Shown here: positions 34,384-43,300 of the stretch, piece by piece
Layout: every line of letters starts with the position of its first letter
Numbering within the stretch: position 1 is the first letter of the stretch
NCBI GenBank assembly: GCA_002343775.1
Contig: DDSH01000004.1
Coordinates: 62,001 to 126,000, forward strand
Direction: 5' to 3'
Length of the DNA stretch: 64,000 nucleotides
Origin: Anaerolineales bacterium UBA2395
GTDB taxonomy: Bacteria; Chloroflexota; Anaerolineae; Anaerolineales; Villigracilaceae
The notes under the pieces: model-generated
What the model was told of the DNA's origin: nothing
Databases searched by the model: none
What the model saw: the letters and a program-made list of their open reading frames with translations, nothing else
Program-made: the position numbers and the translations under genes

Positions 34384-34722
34384 TTACTTTCCGTTTCGGG
34401 CAGAGCGGCGGGTGCTTTCTTCCATGTCCAGCAGAATGAGAAGGGCATGTTCCACGAACTTCAAGCCGAAGAAGTAGATCACGCCCGGTATGGGCTGGGT
34501 CAGATAGGGATTAAAAAAGCTAAGCAGGTCGAAAATGGACATGCCCTTTTGGTAGTAGATTCCCGAGGCAAATTGCTGAATGAAGATAATGAACATGACC
34601 GAACTGGTGAAGAGGTGAATTCCCAGCACCACCCAAGAGAGAATCCCCGACCAGCGGGCGATCTTCAACACCGAGTCTTTGCTGAAAAAAGTGCCGTAGA
34701 AGCGTTCGCGTTTTTCTTCCAT
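34384..34722 (-). CDS. Small membrane protein of unknown function
   Basis: 112 residues from ATG 34722 (GGAGAG upstream). Two clear membrane helices: WSGILSWVVLGIHLFTSSVMF and a second in the IPGVIYFFGLKFVEHALLILL region, with a short charged tail. The 68 in-frame residues upstream to 34926 overlap glnS and look like non-coding sequence. No family recognised with confidence. Confidence 0.7.
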   Translation of the reverse strand: MEEKRERFYGTFFSKDSVLKIARWSGILSWVVLGIHLFTSSVMFIIFIQQFASGIYYQKGMSIFDLLSFFNPYLTQPIPGVIYFFGLKFVEHALLILLDMEESTRRSARNGK

Positions 34723-34776
34723 AAGTACTCTCCAGATTGACAGAATTTCGCGGAAACGAGCTTGATTATTATACTT

Positions 34777-34785
34777 TGTTATAAT
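34777..34785 (+). promoter_or_regulatory. Extended -10 promoter of glnS
   Basis: TGTTATAAT: TG one base before a perfect TATAAT. The start codon is 117 bases downstream. The leader carries a perfect hairpin GCGGATC-TT-GATCCGC at 34856-34871. Confidence 0.55.
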
Positions 34786-34901
34786 GGACACAAATACGAC
34801 GCTCCCAGTGTGGATTAAGTTCCTGAAACGCTGGCAGGCATCAGTCAAAAAAGAGGCGGATCTTGATCCGCAGAAATCCACGTTGAAGGTTAAGTCAAAC
34901 C

Positions 34902-36587
<1,686 letters not shown>

Positions 36588-36589
36588 CG

Positions 36590-36622
36590 AAGAACTCCCC
36601 TTTTGCAAGGGGAGTTCTTTTT
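36590..36622 (+). terminator. Intrinsic terminator after glnS
   Basis: 13-bp stem AAGAACTCCCCTT / AAGGGGAGTTCTT, loop TTGC, then T-run. Confidence 0.9.
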
Positions 36623-36738
36623 GAACCTACTTCCACATTGACAGTTCGCATTCACGGTATTGCTTTTGCAATTGGCGGCATTGTATTGCGGTGTCTACTT
36701 CGCCTCAATTATCGTCCCAGCCGCGTACGTTGCAATAG

Positions 36739-36747
36739 TGCTATAAT
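36739..36747 (+). promoter_or_regulatory. Extended -10 promoter of a small gene
   Basis: TGCTATAAT, 24 bases before the ATG at 36772; AAGGAG at 36760-36765. Confidence 0.55.
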
Positions 36748-36771
36748 CCTAATCAGGACAAGGAGTTACCC

Positions 36772-36987
36772 ATGAGCGAAGAAAAACGAAAAACATTGCG
36801 AGACAAACTTCCGCCTGAGGCGTTGGAACACATGAAGGCTGCCCGTGCTGAGATACGCAAGAGCATGGAGACCATCCTTCCGCCCGGTTTTTTGGAGCAC
36901 CGCCGCGCCGCGCGTAAGGAAATGCTTCTTGCTTTTCGCAGCCTGATCGATGCCGCAATCAAAAAGACCGAAGAAAAATCTTCATAA
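36772..36987 (+). CDS. Small charged helical protein, unknown function
   Basis: 71 residues, rich in Lys, Arg, Glu and Ala, with two similar helical halves (LPPEALEHMKAARAEIRKSM and LPPGFLEHRRAARKEM), i.e. an internal repeat L-P-P-x-x-L-E-H-x-x-A-A-R. It has its own promoter, ribosome binding site and terminator, which supports a real gene. Function unknown; a DNA- or RNA-associated role is only a guess from composition. Confidence 0.7.
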   Translation: MSEEKRKTLRDKLPPEALEHMKAARAEIRKSMETILPPGFLEHRRAARKEMLLAFRSLIDAAIKKTEEKSS

Positions 36988-36993
36988 AAACAG

Positions 36994-37022
36994 AACTCCC
37001 AGTCAACCGGCTGGGAGTTTTT
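36994..37022. terminator. Bidirectional terminator
   Basis: AACTCCCAG / CTGGGAGTT stem, 8-base loop, T-runs on both strands; between convergent genes. Confidence 0.85.
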
Positions 37023-37026
37023 GATT

Positions 37027-38715
37027 CTACCGAAATGGACGTTTTCCGCGCACGAGGAAAAGCGTGTAAAACAAGGCAACTCCCGCCCCGCCGAATAAGC
37101 CTTGCCCAAGCATCGTATGAGCATCGTACAAGATCGCCCCTGCGACCAATAGACCTAAAAACACAATCCCACCCGTCAGCCGGTTGACAGACCTTTCCAA
37201 ATAACTGATCTGCAAATTAACCAGCGGCGCTTCCACGTTCAACTGCCCGCGCTCGATGCGACCGAGCACACGCTCCGTCCTGCCGGGGATGGCGATGAGT
37301 GTCTTGAGCAATTCACCCGCTTCATTCAAAAACGTATCAAATGTCGAGCCGCCTTCGCCTTCAGTTAGTTTTTTGGCGTAGGGTGCAAGTTGCAACCAAA
37401 GATTGAAATTGGCATTCAAGCCAGTACACATACCGGATAGAATCCCGATGGTGCGCCCCAGGAGCAAAAGATTTTCAGGGACTTGAAACGGCATGGAGAT
37501 CATCAATTCGCGGAATTGCAAGCCGAATTTCATCATGTCACTATGTTGGATGCTGCGTAGTTCGTTCATGCTCTTCCCCCAAAACCGGTCAAAGACTTGC
37601 GCGCTGGCTTCTTCCAACAATTTGATGTTGGCACTTGGCAATAGAACGCCCAAGGTCTGATACGCCTTGATCAGCCTTGGTGCATCTTGCAAACCCACGG
37701 CAATGACCACCTCGCGCAAACCTTCCACTAATTTATCGGGCATGCGTCCAACCATGCCAAAGTCAATAAACGTCAGGCGGAATTTGGTGAATCCATCTGC
37801 ATCTTTTTCACCCAACGGCAAGACGAACAGATTGCCAGGATGTGGGTCAGCATGAAAAAAGCCATCTTCAAAGATCTGCTTCAGGTAGGTTGCCAATAAT
37901 CTCTCTGCGACTGCCGCACGGCTAATACCCGCCTCCGTGATCGCCTCGTAATCGGTGATCTTGATGGAGGTGACATCCTCCAGCGTCAACACGCGACGGG
38001 TGGTGCGATTCCAGATCACACGCGGGACATGAACGCCTCCATCGTCTTTGAAGTTGGTTGCAAACGTCTCAGCATTTTTCCCCTCTGATAAATAATCCAA
38101 TTCCGCGTTCAGGACGGCGGCAAATTCCTCCACAATGGCAGGGACATCTGCCCGGTCACTGACAGGTTTATAGCGCTTGAGCCAGCCGCCTACCACCCGT
38201 ATCGCGGACATGTCCACTTCCACGATCTGCTCGATGTTCGGGCGCAGAATTTTTACGACGACGTTTTCAAATCCCATCGCTTCAGCTTCGCTTGGAAGCA
38301 ACGTTGCGCGGTGGACTTGTCCCAATGAGGCGGCGGCGACGGGGTCTTTCTCAAAGGTAAGAAAAACTTTTTCGATGGCAGAACCAAGTTCGAGTTCGGT
38401 CTGGAGGCGGATGGGCTCAAAATCTACAGGCGGAACTTCATCCTGCAATCCGGAAAGTTCATCCGTAATCTCGGGCGGTAAAACATCCAAACGGGCAGAC
38501 AAAAATTGCCCCACTTTGATCATCACACCGCCAAGACGAATTGCCAGCGCTCGAAACCGAATGGCAATATTTTGCAGCCGGCGCGGACGGGTATTTTTTG
38601 CCCAAGCGCCAAGCCCAATACGCCGCAGAAAAATATCCCAAAAAATAATGCTCGCCGTAACACGGGCAAAGAACAGAACGATGCGCCAATAACGCACCCG
38701 TAAGATCGTTTTCAT
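37027..38715 (-). CDS. AarF/UbiB-family atypical kinase
   Basis: 562 residues of the ABC1/ADCK/UbiB family. The family KxGQ motif appears as IKVGQFLSAR near residue 65, the Ala-rich loop as AAASLGQVHRA, and the catalytic and metal regions as FHADPHPGNLF and FIDFGMVGR. Two C-terminal membrane helices follow. Members support isoprenoid-quinone synthesis or lipid homeostasis, probably by ATPase activity. No quinone genes lie nearby, so the exact role is open. Confidence 0.92.
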   Translation of the reverse strand: MKTILRVRYWRIVLFFARVTASIIFWDIFLRRIGLGAWAKNTRPRRLQNIAIRFRALAIRLGGVMIKVGQFLSARLDVLPPEITDELSGLQDEVPPVDFEPIRLQTELELGSAIEKVFLTFEKDPVAAASLGQVHRATLLPSEAEAMGFENVVVKILRPNIEQIVEVDMSAIRVVGGWLKRYKPVSDRADVPAIVEEFAAVLNAELDYLSEGKNAETFATNFKDDGGVHVPRVIWNRTTRRVLTLEDVTSIKITDYEAITEAGISRAAVAERLLATYLKQIFEDGFFHADPHPGNLFVLPLGEKDADGFTKFRLTFIDFGMVGRMPDKLVEGLREVVIAVGLQDAPRLIKAYQTLGVLLPSANIKLLEEASAQVFDRFWGKSMNELRSIQHSDMMKFGLQFRELMISMPFQVPENLLLLGRTIGILSGMCTGLNANFNLWLQLAPYAKKLTEGEGGSTFDTFLNEAGELLKTLIAIPGRTERVLGRIERGQLNVEAPLVNLQISYLERSVNRLTGGIVFLGLLVAGAILYDAHTMLGQGLFGGAGVALFYTLFLVRGKRPFR

Positions 38716-38776
38716 GAAGCCTCCATGCGAGGTAATTGTAAAACAAGTCTATAAACTTGTTTTACTCATTTCCCAC

Positions 38777-38806
38777 TTGACAACTCATCGTACTCTCATG
38801 TAAACT
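38777..38806 (+). promoter_or_regulatory. Promoter of the leader peptide-ABC exporter unit
   Basis: Perfect -35 TTGACA (38777-38782), 18-base spacer, -10 TAAACT (38801-38806). Predicted transcript start near 38813, about 34 bases before the leader-peptide ATG. Confidence 0.65.
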
Positions 38807-38835
38807 GACAACGTAATTAAATCTAAAAGAAAGGA

Positions 38836-38971
38836 GCGCACTTCAAATGCTGTTGTCTCGTACTCACAAAACCAACCGAATATTGTACCCACTCGAAGTG
38901 CGCCTATTGACCGTTTAGTTACGGCTTCAATCCCTGTGTCTTTCCAAACACGGCGCACCCGCGCCGTGTTT
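38836..38971 (+). promoter_or_regulatory. Ribosome-mediated attenuator (alternative RNA pairings)
   Basis: Four segments can pair in two exclusive ways. Segment 1 GCGCACTTC (38836-38844) pairs with segment 2 GAAGTGCGC (38895-38903) over nine bases. Segment 2 GTGCGCC (38898-38904) also pairs perfectly with segment 3 GGCGCAC (38952-38958), the left arm of the terminator, whose right arm is segment 4 (38961-38971). Pairing 1:2 leaves 3:4 free to terminate; pairing 2:3 prevents the terminator. Segment 1 lies between the leader's ribosome binding site and its ATG, so a ribosome stalled early in the leader would favour 2:3 and read-through. Confidence 0.7.
38847..38918 (+). CDS. Putative 23-residue regulatory leader peptide
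   Basis: ATG 38847 to TAG 38918 encodes a peptide starting MLLSRTHKTNR and ending LEVRLLTV. An AAGGAG site at 38831-38836 lies 10 bases upstream. Codons 17-19 (GAA GTG CGC) form RNA segment 2 of the attenuator. By analogy to leader ORFs before drug-exporter genes (for example bmrB before bmrCD in Bacillus subtilis), ribosome stalling or slowing on it would induce the exporter. The peptide has no run of one amino acid, which argues for antibiotic or translation-stress sensing over amino-acid supply; this is inference. Confidence 0.6.
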   Translation: MLLSRTHKTNRILYPLEVRLLTV

Positions 38972-38975
38972 TTTC
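38946..38975 (+). terminator. Attenuator terminator before the ABC exporter
   Basis: 11-bp stem AAACACGGCGC / GCGCCGTGTTT with loop ACCC and six T. It is 27 bases after the leader stop and 42 before the exporter ATG. Confidence 0.88.
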
Positions 38976-38982
38976 TTTAATC

Positions 38983-39016
38983 CTTAGTGTATCTTTGTGA
39001 CCCTTTGTGGTGAAAA
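38983..39016. repeat. Half copy of the family A palindrome
   Basis: TCCTTAGTGTATCTTTGTG followed by ACCCTTTGTGGTGAAAAA. Its GGTGA is 5 bases before the ATG at 39018 and serves as the only ribosome binding site. Confidence 0.65.
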
Positions 39017-39017
39017 A

Positions 39018-40763
39018 ATGAACCTCTCATTCAAATCTTACTGGAACCTGCTCTCTGACCACATCCGCCCCCAACGCGGACGGTTCATCCTGCTTGCTGT
39101 TCTGCTGTTCGGCAGTATCGGCTTGCGCATCCTTGCCCCGCAGATCATGCGCCTCTTTATCGACGACGCGCTGGCAGGCAAAGCCCTCTCAACGCTGATG
39201 TGGACAGCCGCTGCATTTATCGGTATCGCGCTGGTACAGCAAGGCGTTCACATCGGTGTGACCTACCTCGGCGAAAACGTGGCCTGGACAGCCACCAACG
39301 CCCTGCGCGCTGAACTCGCCGAACATGCCCTCAAACTTGGCATGAAGTTCCACAACGACCACACGCCCGGCGAATTGATCGAACGCATCGACGGTGACGT
39401 GACCGAGTTGGCGACCTTCTTCTCGCAGTTCGCGCTCAACCTCGTCGCGAACGGACTTTTACTCGTCGGCATTCTCATCACGCTTGCCATCGAAGATTGG
39501 CGCGTGGGTTTGGCATTTGCCGTCTACTCCGCGCTGACCATCGGCATCCTCGGCAGGCTCAAAGACATTGCCGTGCCGCACCAGAAAGCAAGGCGCGAAG
39601 CCGAAGGTCAGATGTACGGCTTTATCGAAGAACAACTGGCAGGCACCGAAGATATCCGCTCGAGCGGCGCGGTCGGCTTTTCCATCCGCGAACTCTTCCG
39701 CCACCAAGCAGAGATCCTCAAGCATAATCGCCGCGCACACTTCAAACGCTGGATCATCGAAAATGCGATGGGCTTGGCGCTCACCATGGGTACCCTGCTT
39801 GCCGTCACCAGCGGATATTGGCTCTTCACCTTGGGCATCGTCACCACCGGCACGGTTTATCTCTTCGTTCATTATCTCAACCTGCTCGAAGAACCATTCT
39901 GGGCGATGACGCATGAGATCGAAAGTTTTCAAACCATCGGCGCATGTGTTGAGCGATTAACGGAGTTCAAGCAATTCCAACCAGAAATGAAAAACGAGGC
40001 AGGCAAAGTCATCGACTCGCATCCGCTTGCATTGGAATTCAAGGATGTGACCTTCTCGTACAACGGCGATGACTCGGTCATCAAACGCCTCTCACTCGAC
40101 CTCAAGCCTGCTTCTGTTCTCGGGTTGCTCGGTCGCACCGGAAGCGGAAAGACCACCCTCGGACGGTTGATCTTCAACCTGTACTCCGTCAACGAAGGCA
40201 GTATCAAGGTCAACGGTGAAGACTTGCATAACATCCAACTCGACTCGCTGCGGCAGAACATCGCCATTGTGACGCAAGATGTGCAACTCTTCCGCGCATC
40301 CATCCGCGAGAACCTGACCTTCTTCGACCGTTCAATACCGGACGAAAAGATAATCGCCACCCTCGAAGACCTCGAACTCGGCGACTGGTTCCGAACCCTG
40401 CCAAACGGTCTGGACACTGAACTGGAAACAGGATCAAGATCACTGTCCGCGGGTGAGGCGCAATTGCTGGCGTTCACGCGAGTCTTCTTGCGAAATCCCG
40501 GTCTGGTCATCCTCGACGAAGCCTCTTCCCGCCTCGACCCTGCCACCGAGCAGAAACTCGAACACGCGATAGACAAACTGCTGAAAGGACGTACCGCCAT
40601 CATCATCGCCCACCGACTCGATACCCTACACCGCGCCGACGATGTACTCATCCTAGATAACGGTTCCGTGCTCGAATACGGCAACCGCAAAGAACTGGCA
40701 TCCAACCCGAACGCAAGGTTTTATCAATTGCTGCAAACGGGTTTGGAAGAAGTATTGGCGTAA
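39018..40763 (+). CDS. Heterodimeric ABC exporter subunit A (catalytic Walker B)
   Basis: 581 residues, six membrane helices then an ATPase domain. Walker A GRTGSGKTT near residue 371, Q-loop VTQDVQL, signature LSAGEAQ near 475 (degenerate from LSGGQ), Walker B LVILDEAS near 495 with the catalytic glutamate. With the next product it would form one competent ATP site (its own Walker A/B plus the partner's LSGGQ) and one degenerate site, as in BmrCD, TmrAB and TM287/288. These exporters expel drugs or lipids. ATG 39018 is preferred over GTG 38997. Confidence 0.92.
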   Translation: MNLSFKSYWNLLSDHIRPQRGRFILLAVLLFGSIGLRILAPQIMRLFIDDALAGKALSTLMWTAAAFIGIALVQQGVHIGVTYLGENVAWTATNALRAELAEHALKLGMKFHNDHTPGELIERIDGDVTELATFFSQFALNLVANGLLLVGILITLAIEDWRVGLAFAVYSALTIGILGRLKDIAVPHQKARREAEGQMYGFIEEQLAGTEDIRSSGAVGFSIRELFRHQAEILKHNRRAHFKRWIIENAMGLALTMGTLLAVTSGYWLFTLGIVTTGTVYLFVHYLNLLEEPFWAMTHEIESFQTIGACVERLTEFKQFQPEMKNEAGKVIDSHPLALEFKDVTFSYNGDDSVIKRLSLDLKPASVLGLLGRTGSGKTTLGRLIFNLYSVNEGSIKVNGEDLHNIQLDSLRQNIAIVTQDVQLFRASIRENLTFFDRSIPDEKIIATLEDLELGDWFRTLPNGLDTELETGSRSLSAGEAQLLAFTRVFLRNPGLVILDEASSRLDPATEQKLEHAIDKLLKGRTAIIIAHRLDTLHRADDVLILDNGSVLEYGNRKELASNPNARFYQLLQTGLEEVLA

Positions 40764-40774
40764 ATGCATAAACC

Positions 40775-40850
40775 ACTAAGGAGACAAAGGGTCACGAAGG
40801 AATCCCAAAAACCTTTGTGCTCCTTCGTGACCCTTTGTGGTAAAGAAAGA
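40775..40850. repeat. Family A palindrome between exporter genes
   Basis: CACTAAGGAGACAAAGGGTCACGAAGG and inverted CCTTCGTGACCCTTTGTGG flank a loop with CCCAAAAACC. It separates the two exporter subunit genes. Confidence 0.75.
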
Positions 40851-40858
40851 CATTAACT

Positions 40859-42667
40859 ATGACCGAAACCACCCTCAACTCAAACGACCTCAACATCCCC
40901 GCCTTGCCCGCGTGGAAAGTTGTGCTTGAACTCATCCGCTTTCGCCCCTGGCTCTGGTTCGTTGACCTCGCCGCTGTGGCGCTGATCCGCTTCTGCTGGC
41001 AGGTTGCCCCTGCGCTTATCATCAAAGCCTTCTTCGATTATCTGACAGGTGCAGCACAATTGACCTTCGGCATCTGGGCAGTCGTTGCATTCCTCGTAGC
41101 CACCTGGCTCGGACGTGTCCTCGCCAGTTACGGCTTTTACTATGCTGACGTACCCATCTTTGCAGACATGGGCACACTCCTGCGCAAGAATTTGATCAGC
41201 CACATTCTCAAACGCCCCGGCGCGTCACAACTCCCCGACTCAGCCGGCGAAGCCGTTAGCCGTTTCAAAACTGACGTGCAAGAGTTGCCGCTCTTCGTGA
41301 TTCTTATCAATGACGTCATGGTGGGTTTGGCGATCATCGCCGTCTCCATCGTCTTGATGACCCAGATCAGCCCATCAGTCACCATCATGGCGCTCATTCC
41401 GCTGGTCATTGTAGGCATCGTCGCCAACATCGCCACCAGCCGCATCGAACATTATCGCCGCGCCTCACGTCAAGCCGCTGGCAAAGTGACGGGTTTCATC
41501 GGTGAATTCTTCGGCGCAGTGCAAGCCGTAAAAATCGCCACCGCCGAAAAGAACATCATCGGTCACTTTCATAAGATCAACGACGAACGCCGCAAGTTAA
41601 CCGTCCGTGAAAAGTTATTCGACGAAGTGCTCGGCTCGCTATACCGCAACACCTCCACGTTGGGCACGGGTGTCATTCTCGTGCTCGTTGGTCAATCCAT
41701 GCGCACAGGCAACTTCACCCTCGGCGACTTCTCGCTCTTCGTCTACCTCCTGCAAAGCATGGGCGACCTCACCACCTTCGGCGGCATGCTCTGGGCGCGT
41801 TACAAACAAATGGATGTCTCCGTCAAACGCATGTACCGCCTGATGGAAAATGCCCCATTGAACGCACTCGTCGAACATGCAAAAATAGATTTGGATCACG
41901 AACTACCTGAAGTGACCTACGCGACGAAAACCGCCTCAGACCAACTGAACGAACTGGTCGCTGACCATCTGACCTTTCACTACCCGAATTCGGTCAACGG
42001 CATCGAAGATATTTCTCTCAAAGTCAAACGCGGTTCGTTGACGGTCATCACCGGTCGCATCGGCTCAGGAAAAACAACTTTATTACGAGTATTACTCGGT
42101 CTGCTCCCCGCCGACTCTGGCGAAATCCGCTGGAACGGGCAAGTCGTCACAGACGCTGGTAACTTCTTCATCCCACCGCGTGTCGCGTATACTGCGCAAG
42201 TCCCGCGTTTGTTCAGCAACACCTTGCGAAATAATATTTTGCTCGGCATGAACAAAACGGATGACGACATCTACAAAGCGACCAAACTCGCCGTCATGGA
42301 CAGAGACTTGGAAATTCTCGACGACGACCTCGAAACGATGGTCGGCTCCCGCGGTGTCAAACTCTCCGGCGGACAAGCCCAACGCACCGCCGCTGCCCGC
42401 ATGTTCATCCGCGAACCAGAACTGGTCGTCTTCGATGATCTCTCCAGCGCGCTGGACGTGGAAACCGAAAAGCAACTTTGGGAGCGCATCTTTGCCTCAG
42501 GCAACGAACTCACCTGCCTCGTCGTCTCCCATCGCCGTCCGCTATTGAGGCGCGCCGACCACATCATCGTCCTCAAAGACGGCAAAGTCGAATCCGAAGG
42601 TACGCTCGATGAACTCCTCGAAAAGAGTCAGGAAATGCGTGAACTTTGGAAACTGGAAGAACAGTAA
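40859..42667 (+). CDS. Heterodimeric ABC exporter subunit B (degenerate Walker B)
   Basis: 602 residues, six membrane helices then an ATPase domain. Walker A GRIGSGKTT near residue 398, signature LSGGQAQ near 501 (canonical), Walker B LVVFDDLS near 521, where aspartate replaces the catalytic glutamate. An acidic, non-conserved linker lies between membrane and ATPase parts. The complementary defects in A and B strongly indicate an obligate heterodimer. Cargo unknown. Confidence 0.92.
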   Translation: MTETTLNSNDLNIPALPAWKVVLELIRFRPWLWFVDLAAVALIRFCWQVAPALIIKAFFDYLTGAAQLTFGIWAVVAFLVATWLGRVLASYGFYYADVPIFADMGTLLRKNLISHILKRPGASQLPDSAGEAVSRFKTDVQELPLFVILINDVMVGLAIIAVSIVLMTQISPSVTIMALIPLVIVGIVANIATSRIEHYRRASRQAAGKVTGFIGEFFGAVQAVKIATAEKNIIGHFHKINDERRKLTVREKLFDEVLGSLYRNTSTLGTGVILVLVGQSMRTGNFTLGDFSLFVYLLQSMGDLTTFGGMLWARYKQMDVSVKRMYRLMENAPLNALVEHAKIDLDHELPEVTYATKTASDQLNELVADHLTFHYPNSVNGIEDISLKVKRGSLTVITGRIGSGKTTLLRVLLGLLPADSGEIRWNGQVVTDAGNFFIPPRVAYTAQVPRLFSNTLRNNILLGMNKTDDDIYKATKLAVMDRDLEILDDDLETMVGSRGVKLSGGQAQRTAAARMFIREPELVVFDDLSSALDVETEKQLWERIFASGNELTCLVVSHRRPLLRRADHIIVLKDGKVESEGTLDELLEKSQEMRELWKLEEQ

Positions 42668-42730
42668 ACAACCGCAAAGGGACTTAGGGTCACAAAGGAA
42701 AACCTTTGTGTACCTTCGTGGTTGAGAAAG
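42668..42730. repeat. Family A palindrome after the exporter genes
   Basis: ACCGCAAAGGGACTTAGGGTCACAAAGG and the inverted CCTTTGTGTACCTTCGTGGT. The sequence begins five bases after the stop codon of subunit B. Confidence 0.7.
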
Positions 42731-42738
42731 AGAATCTC

Positions 42739-43167
42739 ATGACCCAACCCACCTCCACCGACCTCATCCGCTCCGCACGCGAAGCCTTCAACCTAGCCAT
42801 CGCCGAAAAGGACGCCAAGCGCATCCGCCCGTTGCTGGCTGCGAGTTATCATCTGGTTACCGGTCGCAGCGACCAGTTCCACGGAGCTGACGAGGAAGAA
42901 ATACGTTGGGCACAGTTATTCCAACAAGACCCAACTGCCGTTTATCGTCGAACCCCGCGGGAGATCACCACCAACGACTCTTGGGGCATCGCCGAAGAAC
43001 TCGGCAACTGGCAGGGCGAGTATTCTATCAACGGAAATCTCGTCCACGCCTCGGGTGTCTACGCCGCCAAATGGCAGCGCACCACCCAAAACAACTGGGT
43101 TTTGCAGGTAGAAATTTTCACTACAATTAAGTATGATGAAAGTTGTATTCCGCCTGACCCTTTATGA
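42739..43167 (+). CDS. SnoaL-like (NTF2-fold) small protein
   Basis: 142 residues from ATG 42739. Pattern AREAFNLAIAEKDAKRIRPLLAASYHLVTGRS, then an alternating beta segment EWQ..SGVYAAKWQRT..NWVLQVEIF, fits DUF4440/SnoaL NTF2-like proteins, which act as small hydrolases, isomerases or binding proteins. The first 11 in-frame residues come from repeat DNA and were left out. It may be cotranscribed with the exporter. Confidence 0.72.
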   Translation: MTQPTSTDLIRSAREAFNLAIAEKDAKRIRPLLAASYHLVTGRSDQFHGADEEEIRWAQLFQQDPTAVYRRTPREITTNDSWGIAEELGNWQGEYSINGNLVHASGVYAAKWQRTTQNNWVLQVEIFTTIKYDESCIPPDPL

Positions 43168-43169
43168 TA

Positions 43170-43288
43170 TGTCATTGCGAGCCGCGCTCTTCCCTGCACC
43201 GAACGCAGGACAGTGTGCGGCGAAGCAATCTCCCAATCAGGGGGGTTGCTTCGGGCTTCGCCGTTTGAGGCTCGCCCTCGCAACGACA
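43170..43288. repeat. TGTCATTGCGAG-type mobile or palindromic element
   Basis: About 119 bases. Ends TGTCATTGCGAG and CTCGCAACGACA are inverted with one mismatch, and inner segments GCGAAGCAATCTCCC and GGGGGGTTGCTTCG are also inverted. The words GTCATTGCGAG and GAAGCAATCTC are those of a repeat I know from many bacterial genomes. It lies between the SnoaL stop and the rtcB ribosome binding site, and has no ORF of its own. Confidence 0.75.
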
Positions 43289-43300
43289 TGGAGAACTATC

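Noticed and set aside
34786..34901. T-box or amino-acid riboswitch upstream of glnS
   Set aside because: No T-box core sequence and no terminator/antiterminator pair in the leader; only one simple hairpin.
43133..43300. N-terminal extension of rtcB by 56 codons
   Set aside because: The extension is a translation of the palindromic element at 43170-43288; ATG 43301 has a proper GGAG and fits RtcB family starts.
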